DNA of 64,000 bases from Flavobacterium sp. CECT 9288 (GCF_918731615.1 NZ_OU957226.1:3287501-3351500), one strand, 5' to 3'; shown: positions 18,734 through 27,529, counted from the stretch's first letter. A program made the numbers and translations. Notes: a model not told the origin generated them from the sequence alone.

Positions 18734-18870
18734 AAGGCGGGGTGAGCGTCCCGCTCCTGAACACAAACTTAATAGTAATATACCTCTAGAAAAAACTTAA
18801 TATCACAAATTGGAATTCTAATGCTTGTTGGCAATAATCACGGTCGGGACGCTTGCGCCAGCCGGGGGAA
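18734..18870. mobile_element. MITE-like inverted-repeat element (about 140 bp), copy 1
   Basis: Two GC-rich ends in inverse orientation (GAGCGTCCCGCTC on the left, GTCGGGACGCTTGCGCCAGC on the right) enclose an AT-rich core containing ACACAAACTTAATAGT. Ends and core match the elements at 19583-19720, 44351-44490 and 47434-47572. No coding capacity, so non-autonomous. It lies directly upstream of the 203-residue gene. Confidence 0.7.
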
Positions 18871-18913
18871 AGGTCGACTTCAACCACAGGATCAGGAATT
18901 TCTTTCAACACTA

Positions 18914-19531
18914 CTAATATGTCTTATTTGGGTTAAAAGCTTCGTGTGTTCTCATCCATTTACCTTTCATTTTTTTCATAACAACAACAAAAGTATTTCC
19001 GCCTGATATGCATAATTTTAAATTTGTAAAAACTAAATATTTCTTATTTTGATAGTACATCGGTTCAGAAAAGCTAAATATGCAGATATCGTATTTTTTA
19101 TATTTTTCCATTATTGATTCAAAACCTCTTTTAGTGTTCATACTTTCAAAAATGATTTTACTGTATCTAAAATCATTTTTGTCCCAATATTTGTTAGTAT
19201 CTCAAATTTTATCTCCCTGAAAAGGTAAATCTTGATTCTCTTTTTTTAACTTTTTCCATTCTTTTTCGTTAAATAAATGATTTTCAGCTTCTATATTTCC
19301 ATTTAAATCAATGGATTGGATGAATTTTTGTTCGAATATTTCTAATGTAAGATTTGAATTGAGTTTTTCTTGGGCAATGTATACTTCTCTATTACTATCT
19401 TTTATAATTGTTTCAAAATAATTATTGATAGCTTCAAGTTTTTCTTTTTCATCGTTTTTATGATAACTTTTAGTTTGCGAATAGTGAAGATAGGTGATAA
19501 ATAGTGTTAAATATAATATTATCTTTTTCAT
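18914..19531 (-). pseudogene. SEPIYY-family small gene with in-frame stop
   Basis: Start ATG 19531 (MKKIILYLTLFITYLHYSQ signal peptide). The frame is interrupted by TGA at 19202-19204 and then continues without shift to 18914. Aligned to the paralogue at 18051-18662 the stop replaces a Trp (QGKRIW against QGDKI-stop), consistent with a TGG to TGA change. The second half keeps the family motif FSEPMYYQNKKYLVF. Probably a recently inactivated immunity-like gene. Confidence 0.85.
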
Positions 19532-19541
19532 AATTTAAATT

Positions 19542-19583
19542 TTAATTACAGGGTATACCTACAGCTGTTTGTTGCTTAGGAGT
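19542..19583 (-). pseudogene. Orphan C-terminal tail of an array lipoprotein (ends GIPCN)
   Basis: Reading the minus strand, a short open stretch TPKQQTAVGIPCN followed by TAA lies between the inverted-repeat element and the start of the broken small gene 10 bp further on. The ending matches the C-termini of the full lipoproteins (GKPCN, GSPCN). I read it as the last residues of a displaced effector C-terminus. It is short, so moderate confidence. Confidence 0.5.
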
Positions 19584-19720
19584 CCCCAGCTGACGCAAGC
19601 GTCCCATTCGTGAACACAAACTAAATCGTGATAAACCTCAAAAAATCGACTTATAGTCACAAACTGTAATCATTGCATATTGGCTATCATCACGAGCGGG
19701 ACGCTCGCGTCAGCCGGGGA
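19583..19720. mobile_element. MITE-like inverted-repeat element, copy 2
   Basis: Ends TCCCCAGCTGACG...AAGCGTCCC and CACGAGCGGGACGCTCGCGTCAGC-GGGGA are inverse to each other over about 25 bp, with core ACAAACTAAATCGTGATAAACC...AGTCACAAACTGTAATCATTG. It joins the orphan tail at 19542-19583 on one side. Confidence 0.75.
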
Positions 19721-19745
19721 TTGAATTTTTTAATCTTATATTTGC

Positions 19746-20423
19746 TCAACTCACGAAGTCAGGATTACCAATATGAGTTTGAATCCATTTCCCATTTTGT
19801 TTCTTGTAAATAACTAGATTTGACGAATGACTAGTTATCGTTCTTGCAGAACCGTGAGTAAATGAAAACATGAGATACCTATTATTCATATAAAAAATAG
19901 GATCAGAAAAACTATAATACTCATAGTCTTCGGTTTGCATGAGGTATTTTTTTATGTATGCAGTTGAACCAATGTTTAGATCTTCAAAGATTAGATTTTT
20001 ATAATTAAAATTTTCTGGTAACCAACAGCAAGAACCACGATTAAAAGTTTTGTTCTTTATTTCGGTTGACGTAAATTTTTTACTGTACTTTTCTCGTGCG
20101 ATTTCCCATTCAGAATCTCTAAAAAATTCCGAATCTTTGTTTTTAATTTCTAAAGTAATGGAATCAATTGTATATATATCATTATGAAGCAGCCACTTTA
20201 AAGTAGTATTGGTATTGATTTTTTCACTGAAAATCACAAAATATTTAGATTTATCATCAATTCTGGTCCTTAAAAAATCATTCAAAACTTCGTATTTATC
20301 ATTCAAAGTATCGTTACTGATAACAACATTTGTTTTGATTGCCACACTTTTTCTATTACTTTTTATACTACAACTGATAGTTAGTAGAAGAATAAAACTG
20401 ATAATAAAATAGATATTTTTCAT
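19746..20423 (-). CDS. Lipoprotein behind copy 1, immunity-like (SEPIYY family, diverged)
   Basis: 225 residues with a lipoprotein signal (IISFILLLTISC). The layout matches the neighbouring small genes: YEVLNDFLRTRIDD, VIFSEKINTNTTLKW, a SREWEIAREKY-like segment (DSEWEIAREKY), then FSDPIFYMNNRYLMFSF and KWIQTHIGN at the end. It starts 11 bp after the stop of lipoprotein copy 1, sharing the leader AATAATACAGTTATGAAAAA with the gene at 43718. A cognate immunity protein for the copy 1 peptidase domain is inferred. Confidence 0.8.
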   Translation of the reverse strand: MKNIYFIISFILLLTISCSIKSNRKSVAIKTNVVISNDTLNDKYEVLNDFLRTRIDDKSKYFVIFSEKINTNTTLKWLLHNDIYTIDSITLEIKNKDSEFFRDSEWEIAREKYSKKFTSTEIKNKTFNRGSCCWLPENFNYKNLIFEDLNIGSTAYIKKYLMQTEDYEYYSFSDPIFYMNNRYLMFSFTHGSARTITSHSSNLVIYKKQNGKWIQTHIGNPDFVS

Positions 20424-20434
20424 AACTGTATTAT

Positions 20435-21814
20435 TTAATTACAAGGTTTGCCAATGGCATCTGATGAGTATACTCCTATTGTCTCTGCAACTAATCTATT
20501 TGTTATTCGCTTCCTTTCTTCACTACCTATGGGATATTTTTTATTAAAAATTTCAGTTCCGTCTAAACCACTCCATGCCAAGTCTGCAAAAACCTGCTTG
20601 TCTGCGAGTGAGACGGGCCTTGATGTATTTCCTAAATGGTATTTTTCTAATGCAGATGCTATTGCATCAACATATTTATTTGCCATGTCTTCATGTTGAG
20701 CGGCTAAAGTATTACCTGATCCTGTTTTTTGGACATATAATTTAAATAACTCTGGAAAACCATTGAAAGGAGCGTTAGTAGGATAAATTTTGTAATCATC
20801 TACAATACTTAACATATAAGCATGAACTATTTCGTGTAATAAACCAGTAGCCCTATATAATTTTGTTGCATCTGAGAATGAATTGTTAGAAACTGTAATA
20901 GAATAATTATTTTTTGAAATAACTTTAGTCTCAGCATAATTATTCAATGCAGTGGGACCCATTTGTAATTTAACATTGTATTCACTTGTTCCAAATTTTT
21001 CTAAGATTTTAACAATATCATTATTGGTATCCTGATTTATCTTATCCATAATTTCTTTTGTACAAGGATCCAATTCACTATCATCAATTTTATCTTCAAA
21101 ATCCACCTCTTCTTCAACAGGTTCAGCCCCGGTATACCCGCCACCGCCACCAGATTTTAACCAATAATAATCCTCAACATCTGAGACTGATTTATTACGA
21201 TCTATCATAGGTACAAAATTATAACTTGTTTTTTTGAAGTTATTGATAACTATTACTTCATGCAAACCGAAAGGCTCTTCACCAAATGAATTAGAAGATT
21301 TACTTGTTGCATCTTTTTTTATAGGAAGAAGATCAATTACATAGTTGTTGTTTTTTAACTTGTAAGCTCTAATAAAATCACCATTTAGTCTCTTCATAAT
21401 GATGATGCCTGTAAATGAATTTATAGTAGAGGATTCACTTGCATACTCATTGTAAACAATTGATTCAATGGTGTTGTCTACTTTCCACAATATTACACGT
21501 GTTTTCTTATCTTTTATATCAGATTGCGCAGGAATCACTGTTATTAAAGCCTCTTTATGCGACGTTTTTTCTTGTGTGATTTTTTCAAAATCATAAACTA
21601 AGGGAACGTTTGTACTTTTTGATTTATTACCATTCAGTCCATTACTGTTTTGTAAAAACTGAATCGCTTCTTGTTTTGACACCGTTTTAATGGTGGTCTC
21701 ATTCTGCATTAAGGCTTCTTCAGTACTACAAGATTGCATAATACAAAATGTAATGCTCATGAAAAATAAAACGATGCTTCGCCTTATTTCAATTGTTTGT
21801 TTGTTTGTTTTCAA
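20435..21814 (-). CDS. Array lipoprotein copy 1, C-terminal HExxH metallopeptidase-like domain
   Basis: 459 residues from TTG 21814. The N-terminus MKTNKQTIEIRR plus a hydrophobic core and MQSC (Cys 29) forms a complete lipoprotein signal; codons 2-7 are encoded by four AAAC units. Residues about 30-235 are nearly identical to copies 2 and 3, ending in a SGGGGGYTGAEP linker. From about 250 (DPCTKE) the protein diverges; HEIVH at 327-331 is a zinc-binding HExxH in a gluzincin-like helix. The protein ends GKPCN. TTG is the first start after an in-frame TAA. Likely surface or periplasmic lipoprotein effector; target unknown. Confidence 0.85.
   Translation of the reverse strand: MKTNKQTIEIRRSIVLFFMSITFCIMQSCSTEEALMQNETTIKTVSKQEAIQFLQNSNGLNGNKSKSTNVPLVYDFEKITQEKTSHKEALITVIPAQSDIKDKKTRVILWKVDNTIESIVYNEYASESSTINSFTGIIIMKRLNGDFIRAYKLKNNNYVIDLLPIKKDATSKSSNSFGEEPFGLHEVIVINNFKKTSYNFVPMIDRNKSVSDVEDYYWLKSGGGGGYTGAEPVEEEVDFEDKIDDSELDPCTKEIMDKINQDTNNDIVKILEKFGTSEYNVKLQMGPTALNNYAETKVISKNNYSITVSNNSFSDATKLYRATGLLHEIVHAYMLSIVDDYKIYPTNAPFNGFPELFKLYVQKTGSGNTLAAQHEDMANKYVDAIASALEKYHLGNTSRPVSLADKQVFADLAWSGLDGTEIFNKKYPIGSEERKRITNRLVAETIGVYSSDAIGKPCN
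21795..21810 (-). repeat. Tetranucleotide tract (AAAC)4 in lipoprotein copy 1
   Basis: Four AAAC units (GTTT on the plus strand) directly after the TTG start. With four units the frame runs through the lipoprotein signal peptide. The homologous tracts in copies 2 and 3 have five and nine units, both out of frame, as expected of slipped-strand phase variation. Confidence 0.85.
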
Positions 21815-21942
21815 ATTTTTAAAATTTAAAGTTAGTTATAATTATTTTACAATTGTTAAAATTACAGTAAGGTTATACTAAGTAACGATTCCTATAAAAT
21901 CTTGACAACATATTTTTTCAAATCTAAAACATTAGTTTCAAT

Positions 21943-21979
21943 CCATTTTACGGTTTTTATGTTAAAGTTTTACGGTTAT
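21943..21979 (-). promoter_or_regulatory. Direct repeat of CCGTAAAA, 22-bp period (copy 1)
   Basis: Two CCGTAAAA/CCGTAAAAC units two helical turns apart, about 130 bp upstream of the start. The same pair precedes copies 2 and 3 (41414-41448, 45184-45218). It may be an operator for a dimeric regulator; inference from spacing and conservation. Confidence 0.4.
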
Positions 21980-22094
21980 TTGAGATTTTAAATCTCGATT
22001 TAAACTGTTTTCATTGGTTGCTGGTGTTTGAAAATATAGAAAAAACAAGTGATATTGACTCTATTACTAGAAATTTAGGCTGATTAAGCATATA

Positions 22095-22128
22095 AAAACC
22101 GCAAAATTGATGTTTTACGACATTTTTT
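22095..22128. repeat. Degenerate copy of the GCCGCAAAA hairpin
   Basis: ACCGCAAAATTGATGTTTTACGACATTTTTT is a weakened copy of the terminator at 17916-17950. It marks the upstream edge of accessory array 1. Confidence 0.65.
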
Positions 22129-22291
22129 ATTTTCTACTTTTTCGTATTCAGAAAACCTATACTTCCATTCAAAAAACAATCTTTTCATAAAAAACATACC
22201 AGAAATCATCTTATAATTATGTAACATAATAACTTTAAAAAATAAATGTAGCGCACTCATTATCATTATATTTGATAAAAAGCTAAGCGCC

Positions 22292-23497
22292 ATGAAACTA
22301 AAATCAAGTGAACCTTTTTGGTTGGTAAAAAATGGAATCATCAATTCCTATCCCTCAGTAAGAGAAAATTTGGACACAGAAGTTCTTGTTGTAGGAGGCG
22401 GAATTACCGGCAGTCTTATAGCGCATCAATGCATGGCAGATGGTTACAAAACCGTGCTTATTGATCGCAGAGAAATTGGTCACGGAAGCACATCGGCTAC
22501 AACATCTATGTTGCAATATGAGATTGACGTGCCTTTGTACCAACTTATTGATTTGATTGGTGAAAAAGCTGCCGTTAACAGTTATTGGGCGTGTTACAAA
22601 TCAATTGATGATTTGCAGAAAATCGTACAACAAGTAAAATCAGATTGTGGTTTCAAGAAAAAAGAATCCCTTTATTTTGCCGCTTTAAAGAAAGATGTTG
22701 TCTGGTTAAAAAAAGAATTTGAAGCACGAAAAAAAATTGGAATGCCTGTAAAATGGCTAGAGGCGGAAGAAATTGATAAAAAATTTAAAATTAAACGTTC
22801 ACATGGCGGCATCTTGTCTGAACAAGGTGGCAGTATAGATGCTTTCCAATTAGCGCATGATGTTCTAGCATACAATCATAAAAAAGGATTGCAGATTTTT
22901 GATAAAACCGACATTAAAAAAGTTACCTACACACAAAATGGCGTAACCGTTTTAACAGAACATGGCACTACTATTACTGCTAAAAAGATACTTTACTGCA
23001 ACGGTTTTGAAAGTACCGAGATCATTAAAGACAAGTTTGTAAAATTACTATCTACTTATGCTATTGTGGGCGAATGTTTTGAAGACGATCAATCACATCT
23101 TAACGACACGCTGTTTTGGAATACAGCAGAACCTTACATGTATATGCGAACCACAGATGATAATCGATTGCTTATTGGCGGTGAAGATGAAGATTTTGTA
23201 GACGCTGCAAAAAGAGATTCCTTACTCAATGACAAGTCCGATAAATTGACTAATTATCTGAAGAAAATTTTACCTGATTATGATTTTAGAACAGATTTTG
23301 TTTGGGCAGGTACTTTTGGTGAAACCAAGGACGGATTGCCCTACATTGGCAAACATCCTAATTTTCCGGGCGCGTATTTTGTTTTGGGCTTTGGCGGAAA
23401 CGGAATCACTTTCTCAGTCATTGGAATGGAACTCGTTTCTGAAATGTTAAAAAACAAGAAACATCCTTTAACCGAATATTTTAAATTCAGAAGGTGA
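22292..23497 (+). CDS. FAD-dependent oxidoreductase (DAO family)
   Basis: 401 residues. An FAD-binding VVGGGITGSLIAHQ lies near residues 33-46, and LIDRREIGHGSTSATTSML follows, as in DAO-type enzymes acting on amines or amino acids. The C-terminal FAD contact FGGNGITFSVIGMELVS is present. There is no Rieske domain, unlike many DAO/Rieske fusions of Bacteroidota. Substrate unknown. First core gene to the right of array 1. Confidence 0.88.
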   Translation: MKLKSSEPFWLVKNGIINSYPSVRENLDTEVLVVGGGITGSLIAHQCMADGYKTVLIDRREIGHGSTSATTSMLQYEIDVPLYQLIDLIGEKAAVNSYWACYKSIDDLQKIVQQVKSDCGFKKKESLYFAALKKDVVWLKKEFEARKKIGMPVKWLEAEEIDKKFKIKRSHGGILSEQGGSIDAFQLAHDVLAYNHKKGLQIFDKTDIKKVTYTQNGVTVLTEHGTTITAKKILYCNGFESTEIIKDKFVKLLSTYAIVGECFEDDQSHLNDTLFWNTAEPYMYMRTTDDNRLLIGGEDEDFVDAAKRDSLLNDKSDKLTNYLKKILPDYDFRTDFVWAGTFGETKDGLPYIGKHPNFPGAYFVLGFGGNGITFSVIGMELVSEMLKNKKHPLTEYFKFRR

Positions 23498-23760
23498 TTT
23501 CTTGATGGCACTTTTAGATTTCTAAGTAATCAATTCTATTGTAGAATACACCCAAATCCAGCAACACAAAAATGTTCGTTTTATAGCCAGATGATATTTT
23601 TTTCTTAAAATTGAAAACTGATAAATGTGCCTAAAAGATAAATTGTAAATCAAAATTAAGCATTTAAAAACAGGTCCTTTTTGATGCATTAAAATAAAAT
23701 CCCTTTTTATCATAAAAACAAAAAAAGTGTTGCGCTTGCTCATGTAAAAAACAACAAAAA

Positions 23761-24273
23761 TTACTCTTTTTTACCAGTCTTAAACAATGGCACAGCTGAA
23801 CAAGCTTCGCCATACATAATACTGCGAGCTACTTGCTGTAAATGTTGTACTGCAACTACATAAGCACGAGTTGGAACTGGTTTTTTTGAACATCCTTTCA
23901 AGATAACGGGTTTGTCTTGATAAACAGAGTAGTCAATTTTTGGCAGCAATTCTTCGTAAAGTGAAGCATCAAGATCTTCTAATGTTCCGTTGATTGTTTT
24001 TTTTGCAAAAGGTGCTACCTGCGTTGCCACTAAAATCGATGCCCAAGCCGGTACAATTGCGTCAGTACTGCAATTAATTGCTACGTAATGATCTTGGTAT
24101 TGCGACCAATCGTGAATTTTGAGACTTTCTCTGAAATCTTTCTCTCTTAATAAAAACCCTTCAGCAAGCCATTGTGAGATGTCAATTTGTGTACGAATCC
24201 CTTTTGGATAATAATCCTCAAGATCGAAAACTTCGAGCACACTATTGGCTACTTTATTGATTATTTCTTCCAT
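23761..24273 (-). CDS. DUF2480 family protein, last gene of SUF cluster
   Basis: 170 residues from ATG 24273 (MEEIINKVANSVLEVFDLEDYYP). Conserved stretches typical of DUF2480 are NCSTDAIVPAWASILVATQ, KPVILKGCSKKPVP and SIMYGEACSAVPLFK, with several Cys that could bind metal. In Flavobacteriia this family accompanies SUF genes, as here; a role in Fe-S assembly is guilt by association. An upstream in-frame ATG at 24300 lies inside the palindrome and is less likely. Confidence 0.88.
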   Translation of the reverse strand: MEEIINKVANSVLEVFDLEDYYPKGIRTQIDISQWLAEGFLLREKDFRESLKIHDWSQYQDHYVAINCSTDAIVPAWASILVATQVAPFAKKTINGTLEDLDASLYEELLPKIDYSVYQDKPVILKGCSKKPVPTRAYVVAVQHLQQVARSIMYGEACSAVPLFKTGKKE

Positions 24274-24275
24274 GT

Positions 24276-24353
24276 TTGAAGTCTTAAAGTCAAATGTCAA
24301 AAGTCATAAGGTCTTTTACTTTCAAACTTTATGACTTTCAACTTTACGACTTA
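24276..24353. repeat. Gene-free palindrome between DUF2480 and SufT-like genes
   Basis: Left arm 24279-24310 and right arm 24327-24352 pair in the form AAGTCnTAAAGTnnAAnGTCA. The right arm abuts the stop codon of the SufT-like gene. The arm sequence closely resembles the arms of cassette C (30424-30937), so this may be an empty version of the same element. Confidence 0.6.
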
Positions 24354-24677
24354 TTATAGCATCCCCAATTCTAATTTGGCTTCTTCACTCATCAAATCTT
24401 TGCTCCAAGGTGGATCAAAAGTAATTTCAACTTCGGCATCTTTTACATGCTCGATAGATTTAATTTTGTCTTCAACCTCTTTTGGTAAACTTTCTGCAAC
24501 GGGACAGTTTGGAGAGGTAAGAGTCATAAGAACTTTTACTTCGTAATCTGTATTTACCATTACGTCATAAATCAAGCCTAATTCGTAAATATCTACAGGA
24601 ATCTCTGGATCGTAAATAGTTTTTAATTTTTTTACGATTGCTTCTCCTAATTCGTTAGTGTCTATTTCTTGTGTCAT
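24354..24677 (-). CDS. SufT/MIP18-like DUF59 protein
   Basis: 107 residues, a stand-alone DUF59 (MIP18) domain. It carries DPEIPVDIYELGLIYDV (24-40), MTLTSPNCPV with the conserved Cys, and FDPPWSKD. SufT-like proteins assist Fe-S cluster maturation, and the gene lies in the SUF cluster between sufE and DUF2480. The upstream gap to sufE is filled by cassette B. Confidence 0.92.
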   Translation of the reverse strand: MTQEIDTNELGEAIVKKLKTIYDPEIPVDIYELGLIYDVMVNTDYEVKVLMTLTSPNCPVAESLPKEVEDKIKSIEHVKDAEVEITFDPPWSKDLMSEEAKLELGML

Positions 24678-24703
24678 GTTTCAACAATTTATATTTATAA
24701 TCT

Positions 24704-25392
24704 TTTAAACCATATAAGTCACATAAGGTCATTTAAGTTTTGTGTTTATTTTCAATTTAACAGTTTTGACTTTTAATATTTTTACGTGGCTAGATCGGCA
24801 TTGGTGTGTGTATAATTTTTTACAACCATATAAGTAACTTAAAGTCATTTACGTCCTTCGCTTAATCGTTGAGATATCGATATTTTTCATTGACATAGGT
24901 TTTTTGACCTTCTTTAAAAATATGAGTTACATTAAAGTTCAGTAGTAATCCTATTGGGATTTCTAGCAATTTCATGTAAGTCAAAATTTGGGCTTCATGA
25001 ATCGGCAGCACTTTATCTAATGCTTTAAGTTCTACCACTAAATTTTTTTCAACCAATAAATCACACCTTAAGCCTGTTTCAAGTGCTAAACCTTTGTAAC
25101 ATACTGGTATTTTAAGTTCTGTTTCGAATTCAATACCTCTTATTGTTAATTCCTTTTTCAAACAAGTATGATAAATACTTTCTAAAAGACCTGGGCCAAG
25201 GTATTTATGGACTTCAATAGCCGCACCATTAACTTGGTAAACTAAATCTTTTAGATAAGTTTTTGTCATACTTTTTATTTTATTACATTCCTAAAAACAT
25301 TTTTAAGTAAAATGGAGTCTTCTAAGTTTTATTTTATTCATTTCCGATTTTATTTTAACTTATGTGACCTTATATGTCTTATATGGTTTAAA
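24704..25392 (-). mobile_element. IR-bounded mini-cassette B (GxxExxY gene)
   Basis: Outer arms are a perfect 15-bp inverted repeat, TTTAAACCATATAAG at 24704-24718 and its complement at 25378-25392; pairing continues inward about 20 bp with few mismatches (ATAAGGTCA blocks). A further partial left-arm copy (ACCATATAAG...AAAGTCATTTACG) is at 24825-24856. The cassette separates sufE from the SufT-like gene. Confidence 0.6.
24862..25269 (-). CDS. GxxExxY protein (PD-(D/E)XK-like)
   Basis: 135 residues, complete family length. The naming motif GPGLLESIY is at about 25-33, and a PD-(D/E)XK-like core is visible: LRCDLLVEKNLVVELKA at about 67-83 followed by QILTYMKLLEIPIGLLLNFN. Function unknown; a nuclease fold is inferred from the family. 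It is inserted into the SUF cluster, on the same strand, within its own inverted repeat. Confidence 0.92.
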   Translation of the reverse strand: MTKTYLKDLVYQVNGAAIEVHKYLGPGLLESIYHTCLKKELTIRGIEFETELKIPVCYKGLALETGLRCDLLVEKNLVVELKALDKVLPIHEAQILTYMKLLEIPIGLLLNFNVTHIFKEGQKTYVNEKYRYLND

Positions 25393-25397
25393 GAAAT

Positions 25398-25817
25398 TTA
25401 GTTCTTTGCATCAAAAGCCAAAGCATACATTTTGATGTTTTTTATCATCGAAACTAAACCATTTGCACGAGTGGGTGATAAATGTTCTTTTAGGCCAATT
25501 TCATCAATAAAATCCATATCGGCAGATAGAATGTCGGCAGCTTTTTGATTGCTAAAAGCGCGAATCAAAATGGCAATAATTCCTTTGGTTAAAATAGCAT
25601 CACTATCGGCAGTGAACACAATTTTATCATCGGCTTGCTCACCTTGTAGCCAAACTTTTGATTGACAGCCTTTGATGATGTTATCTTCTGTTTTAAATTC
25701 TTCTTTGATAAGCGGTAGCTTTTTCCCCAGTTCAATGATGTATTCGTAACGATCCATCCAATCATCAAACATCGAGAATTCCTCTACTATTTCTTCTTGT
25801 ATATTTTTTATAGTCAT
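25398..25817 (-). CDS. sufE: SufE, sulfur acceptor for SufS
   Basis: 139 residues. The active Cys is C51 in IIKGCQSKVWL, the same number as in E. coli SufE. It accepts persulfide sulfur from SufS and passes it to the SufBCD scaffold. It lies downstream of sufS and a small lipoprotein gene (13 bp gap) in the second SUF transcription unit. Its stop codon is followed 5 bp later by the right arm of cassette B. Confidence 0.95.
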   Translation of the reverse strand: MTIKNIQEEIVEEFSMFDDWMDRYEYIIELGKKLPLIKEEFKTEDNIIKGCQSKVWLQGEQADDKIVFTADSDAILTKGIIAILIRAFSNQKAADILSADMDFIDEIGLKEHLSPTRANGLVSMIKNIKMYALAFDAKN

Positions 25818-25829
25818 GTTTATTCTTGT

Positions 25830-26264
25830 TTAATTTGCCTCAGCTAAAGCATTGATTTTTTTTACCAATTTTTCAATTTCTTTTGGAGGAGTACCATGAT
25901 CAAATGTTTTACTTTGATAGGTCTTTTCTTTGTGCACTATTTTCAGATTTGCCATTGCTGCGCCGTCGTGAAATCTTTTTTCAGAAGGTGCTTTTAATGT
26001 TTCCACTTTGTCAAGTTCAATAGTTTGAAAATCTGTTACAAGTTCCTTCCAATCCGCATCAGAAATGGGAGTTGTGGTAGGTTTTTCAGTCTCATTTCTG
26101 TCTTTACTTACACTCAATTCTTGGTTGACAACGGTAATTTTTTGATAAAAACCTCTCGTATTAGCCGTGTACTCTATCACTGTGTTTTCTAGATCAGATT
26201 GTTTCTTGTTGCTGCAAGTAGATCCAAGAATCACGGTAGCGACTAAAGCAAGTACTGTTTTCAT
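25830..26264 (-). CDS. Small lipoprotein between sufS and sufE
   Basis: 144 residues with lipobox-like GSTC at Cys 17 after a short hydrophobic stretch. The mature part includes SDADWKELVTDFQTIELDKV and ends KKINALAEAN. No family recognised. It lies 17 bp after sufS and 12 bp before sufE, so it is part of the operon; whether it has an Fe-S role is unknown. Confidence 0.8.
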   Translation of the reverse strand: MKTVLALVATVILGSTCSNKKQSDLENTVIEYTANTRGFYQKITVVNQELSVSKDRNETEKPTTTPISDADWKELVTDFQTIELDKVETLKAPSEKRFHDGAAMANLKIVHKEKTYQSKTFDHGTPPKEIEKLVKKINALAEAN

Positions 26265-26281
26265 ATAGTTATTATTTAACG

Positions 26282-27496
26282 TTAAGCAAGCATATTTTGA
26301 GCTCTTTTTACGGCGGCAACTAAGCTGTCAATTTCTTCTTTGGTATTGTAAAACGCAAACGAAGCTCTTATGGTACCAGTAATTTCAAAAAAATTCATGA
26401 TAGGTTGTGCACAATGATGTCCTGTTCGAACTGCAATTCCTAATTTGTCAATTATAGTGCCAATATCGTACGGGTGAATTCCTTCAATATTAAATGAAAT
26501 GACAGACGTTTTTTCTTTGGCAGTACCGTAAATTTTCAAACCTTCAATGGTTAATAATTGTTGGGTACCATACTCTAGCAATTCTTTTTCTTGCTGCTGA
26601 ATGTTGTCAAAACCTACTTCATTCATATAATCAACCGCAGTTCCTAATGCAATTCCTCCAGCAATATTAGGAGTTCCTGCTTCAAATTTATGAGGTAACT
26701 CTGCATAAGTTGTTTTCTCGAAAGTCACTTCTTTGATCATTTCGCCACCACCTTGATAAGGCGGTAATTTATTCAACCATTCTTCTTTACCATATAAAAC
26801 ACCGGTTCCTGTTGGTCCGCACAATTTATGTCCTGAAAAAACATAAAAATCGCAATCTAATTCTTGTACATCAGGTTTTAAATGTGGAACGGCTTGTGCA
26901 CCATCAATCAAAACTGCAGCGCCTACTTCGTGCGCTTTGTCAATCATGTATTTAACAGGATTGATCGTTCCTAGCGCATTCGAAATATGATTTACCGTTA
27001 CCACCTTAGTTTTATCCGACAACAATTTGTCGTATTCGGCCATGATCAACTCCCCATCCGTATTCATCGGAATGACACGTAAAATAGCCCCTGTACGTTC
27101 GCACAACATTTGCCAAGGCACAATATTGCTGTGGTGTTCCAATGCCGAAACTAAAATTTCATCACCCGGTTTTAAAATCGAAGCAAATCCATTGGTTACT
27201 GCATTAATACCGTGTGTGGTCCCAGAGGTAAAAAGTACTTCGTGAGCAAATTTTGCATTGATGTGATTTTGAATTTTCTTTCGGGATTCCTCATAGGCAT
27301 CCGTTGCTAATTGGCTCAAGGTATGTACGCCTCGATGAATGTTAGCATTGATTTCTTGGTAATATTTCGCTATCGCATCAATCACCACTTGTGGTTTTTG
27401 AGTGGTAGCTCCGTTATCGAAATAGACTAATGGTTTACCGTTTACTTTTTGAGTAAGTATCGGAAAATCGGCTCTTATTTTTTGAATGTCTAGCAT
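26282..27496 (-). CDS. sufS: Cysteine desulfurase SufS
   Basis: 404 residues, group II desulfurase. PLP-binding K224 lies in SGHKLCGPTGTG, and the active Cys is C361 in RTGHHCAQP. Other landmarks are SGTTHGINAV and the PLP Asp in LIDGAQAVPH. It mobilises sulfur from cysteine for Fe-S clusters together with SufE. First gene of the second SUF unit; an upstream TACTTTTG promoter element sits at 27522-27529. Confidence 0.97.
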   Translation of the reverse strand: MLDIQKIRADFPILTQKVNGKPLVYFDNGATTQKPQVVIDAIAKYYQEINANIHRGVHTLSQLATDAYEESRKKIQNHINAKFAHEVLFTSGTTHGINAVTNGFASILKPGDEILVSALEHHSNIVPWQMLCERTGAILRVIPMNTDGELIMAEYDKLLSDKTKVVTVNHISNALGTINPVKYMIDKAHEVGAAVLIDGAQAVPHLKPDVQELDCDFYVFSGHKLCGPTGTGVLYGKEEWLNKLPPYQGGGEMIKEVTFEKTTYAELPHKFEAGTPNIAGGIALGTAVDYMNEVGFDNIQQQEKELLEYGTQQLLTIEGLKIYGTAKEKTSVISFNIEGIHPYDIGTIIDKLGIAVRTGHHCAQPIMNFFEITGTIRASFAFYNTKEEIDSLVAAVKRAQNMLA

Positions 27497-27521
27497 AGTT
27501 ATCGTAGAAAAAATCTAGATA

Positions 27522-27529
27522 CAAAAGTA
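27522..27529 (-). promoter_or_regulatory. Promoter -7 element TACTTTTG for sufS unit
   Basis: Exact TAnnTTTG on the minus strand, 26 bp before the sufS ATG. It makes sense because the opposite-strand serine hydrolase gene cuts sufS off from the sufABCD promoter. No -33 TTG at good spacing. Confidence 0.5.

Larger units (their letters stand above)
17916..22128 (-). other. Accessory array 1 (polymorphic lipoprotein array)
   Basis: On the minus strand this block holds lipoprotein copy 1, a 225-residue lipoprotein, a C-terminal tail fragment, a broken small gene, a further small gene, and inverted-repeat elements. It is bounded by the repeated GCCGCAAAA hairpin at both ends. Array 2 (41329-48834) is a larger, inverted relative with near-identical segments at both ends, so the two could recombine. 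Confidence 0.7.
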
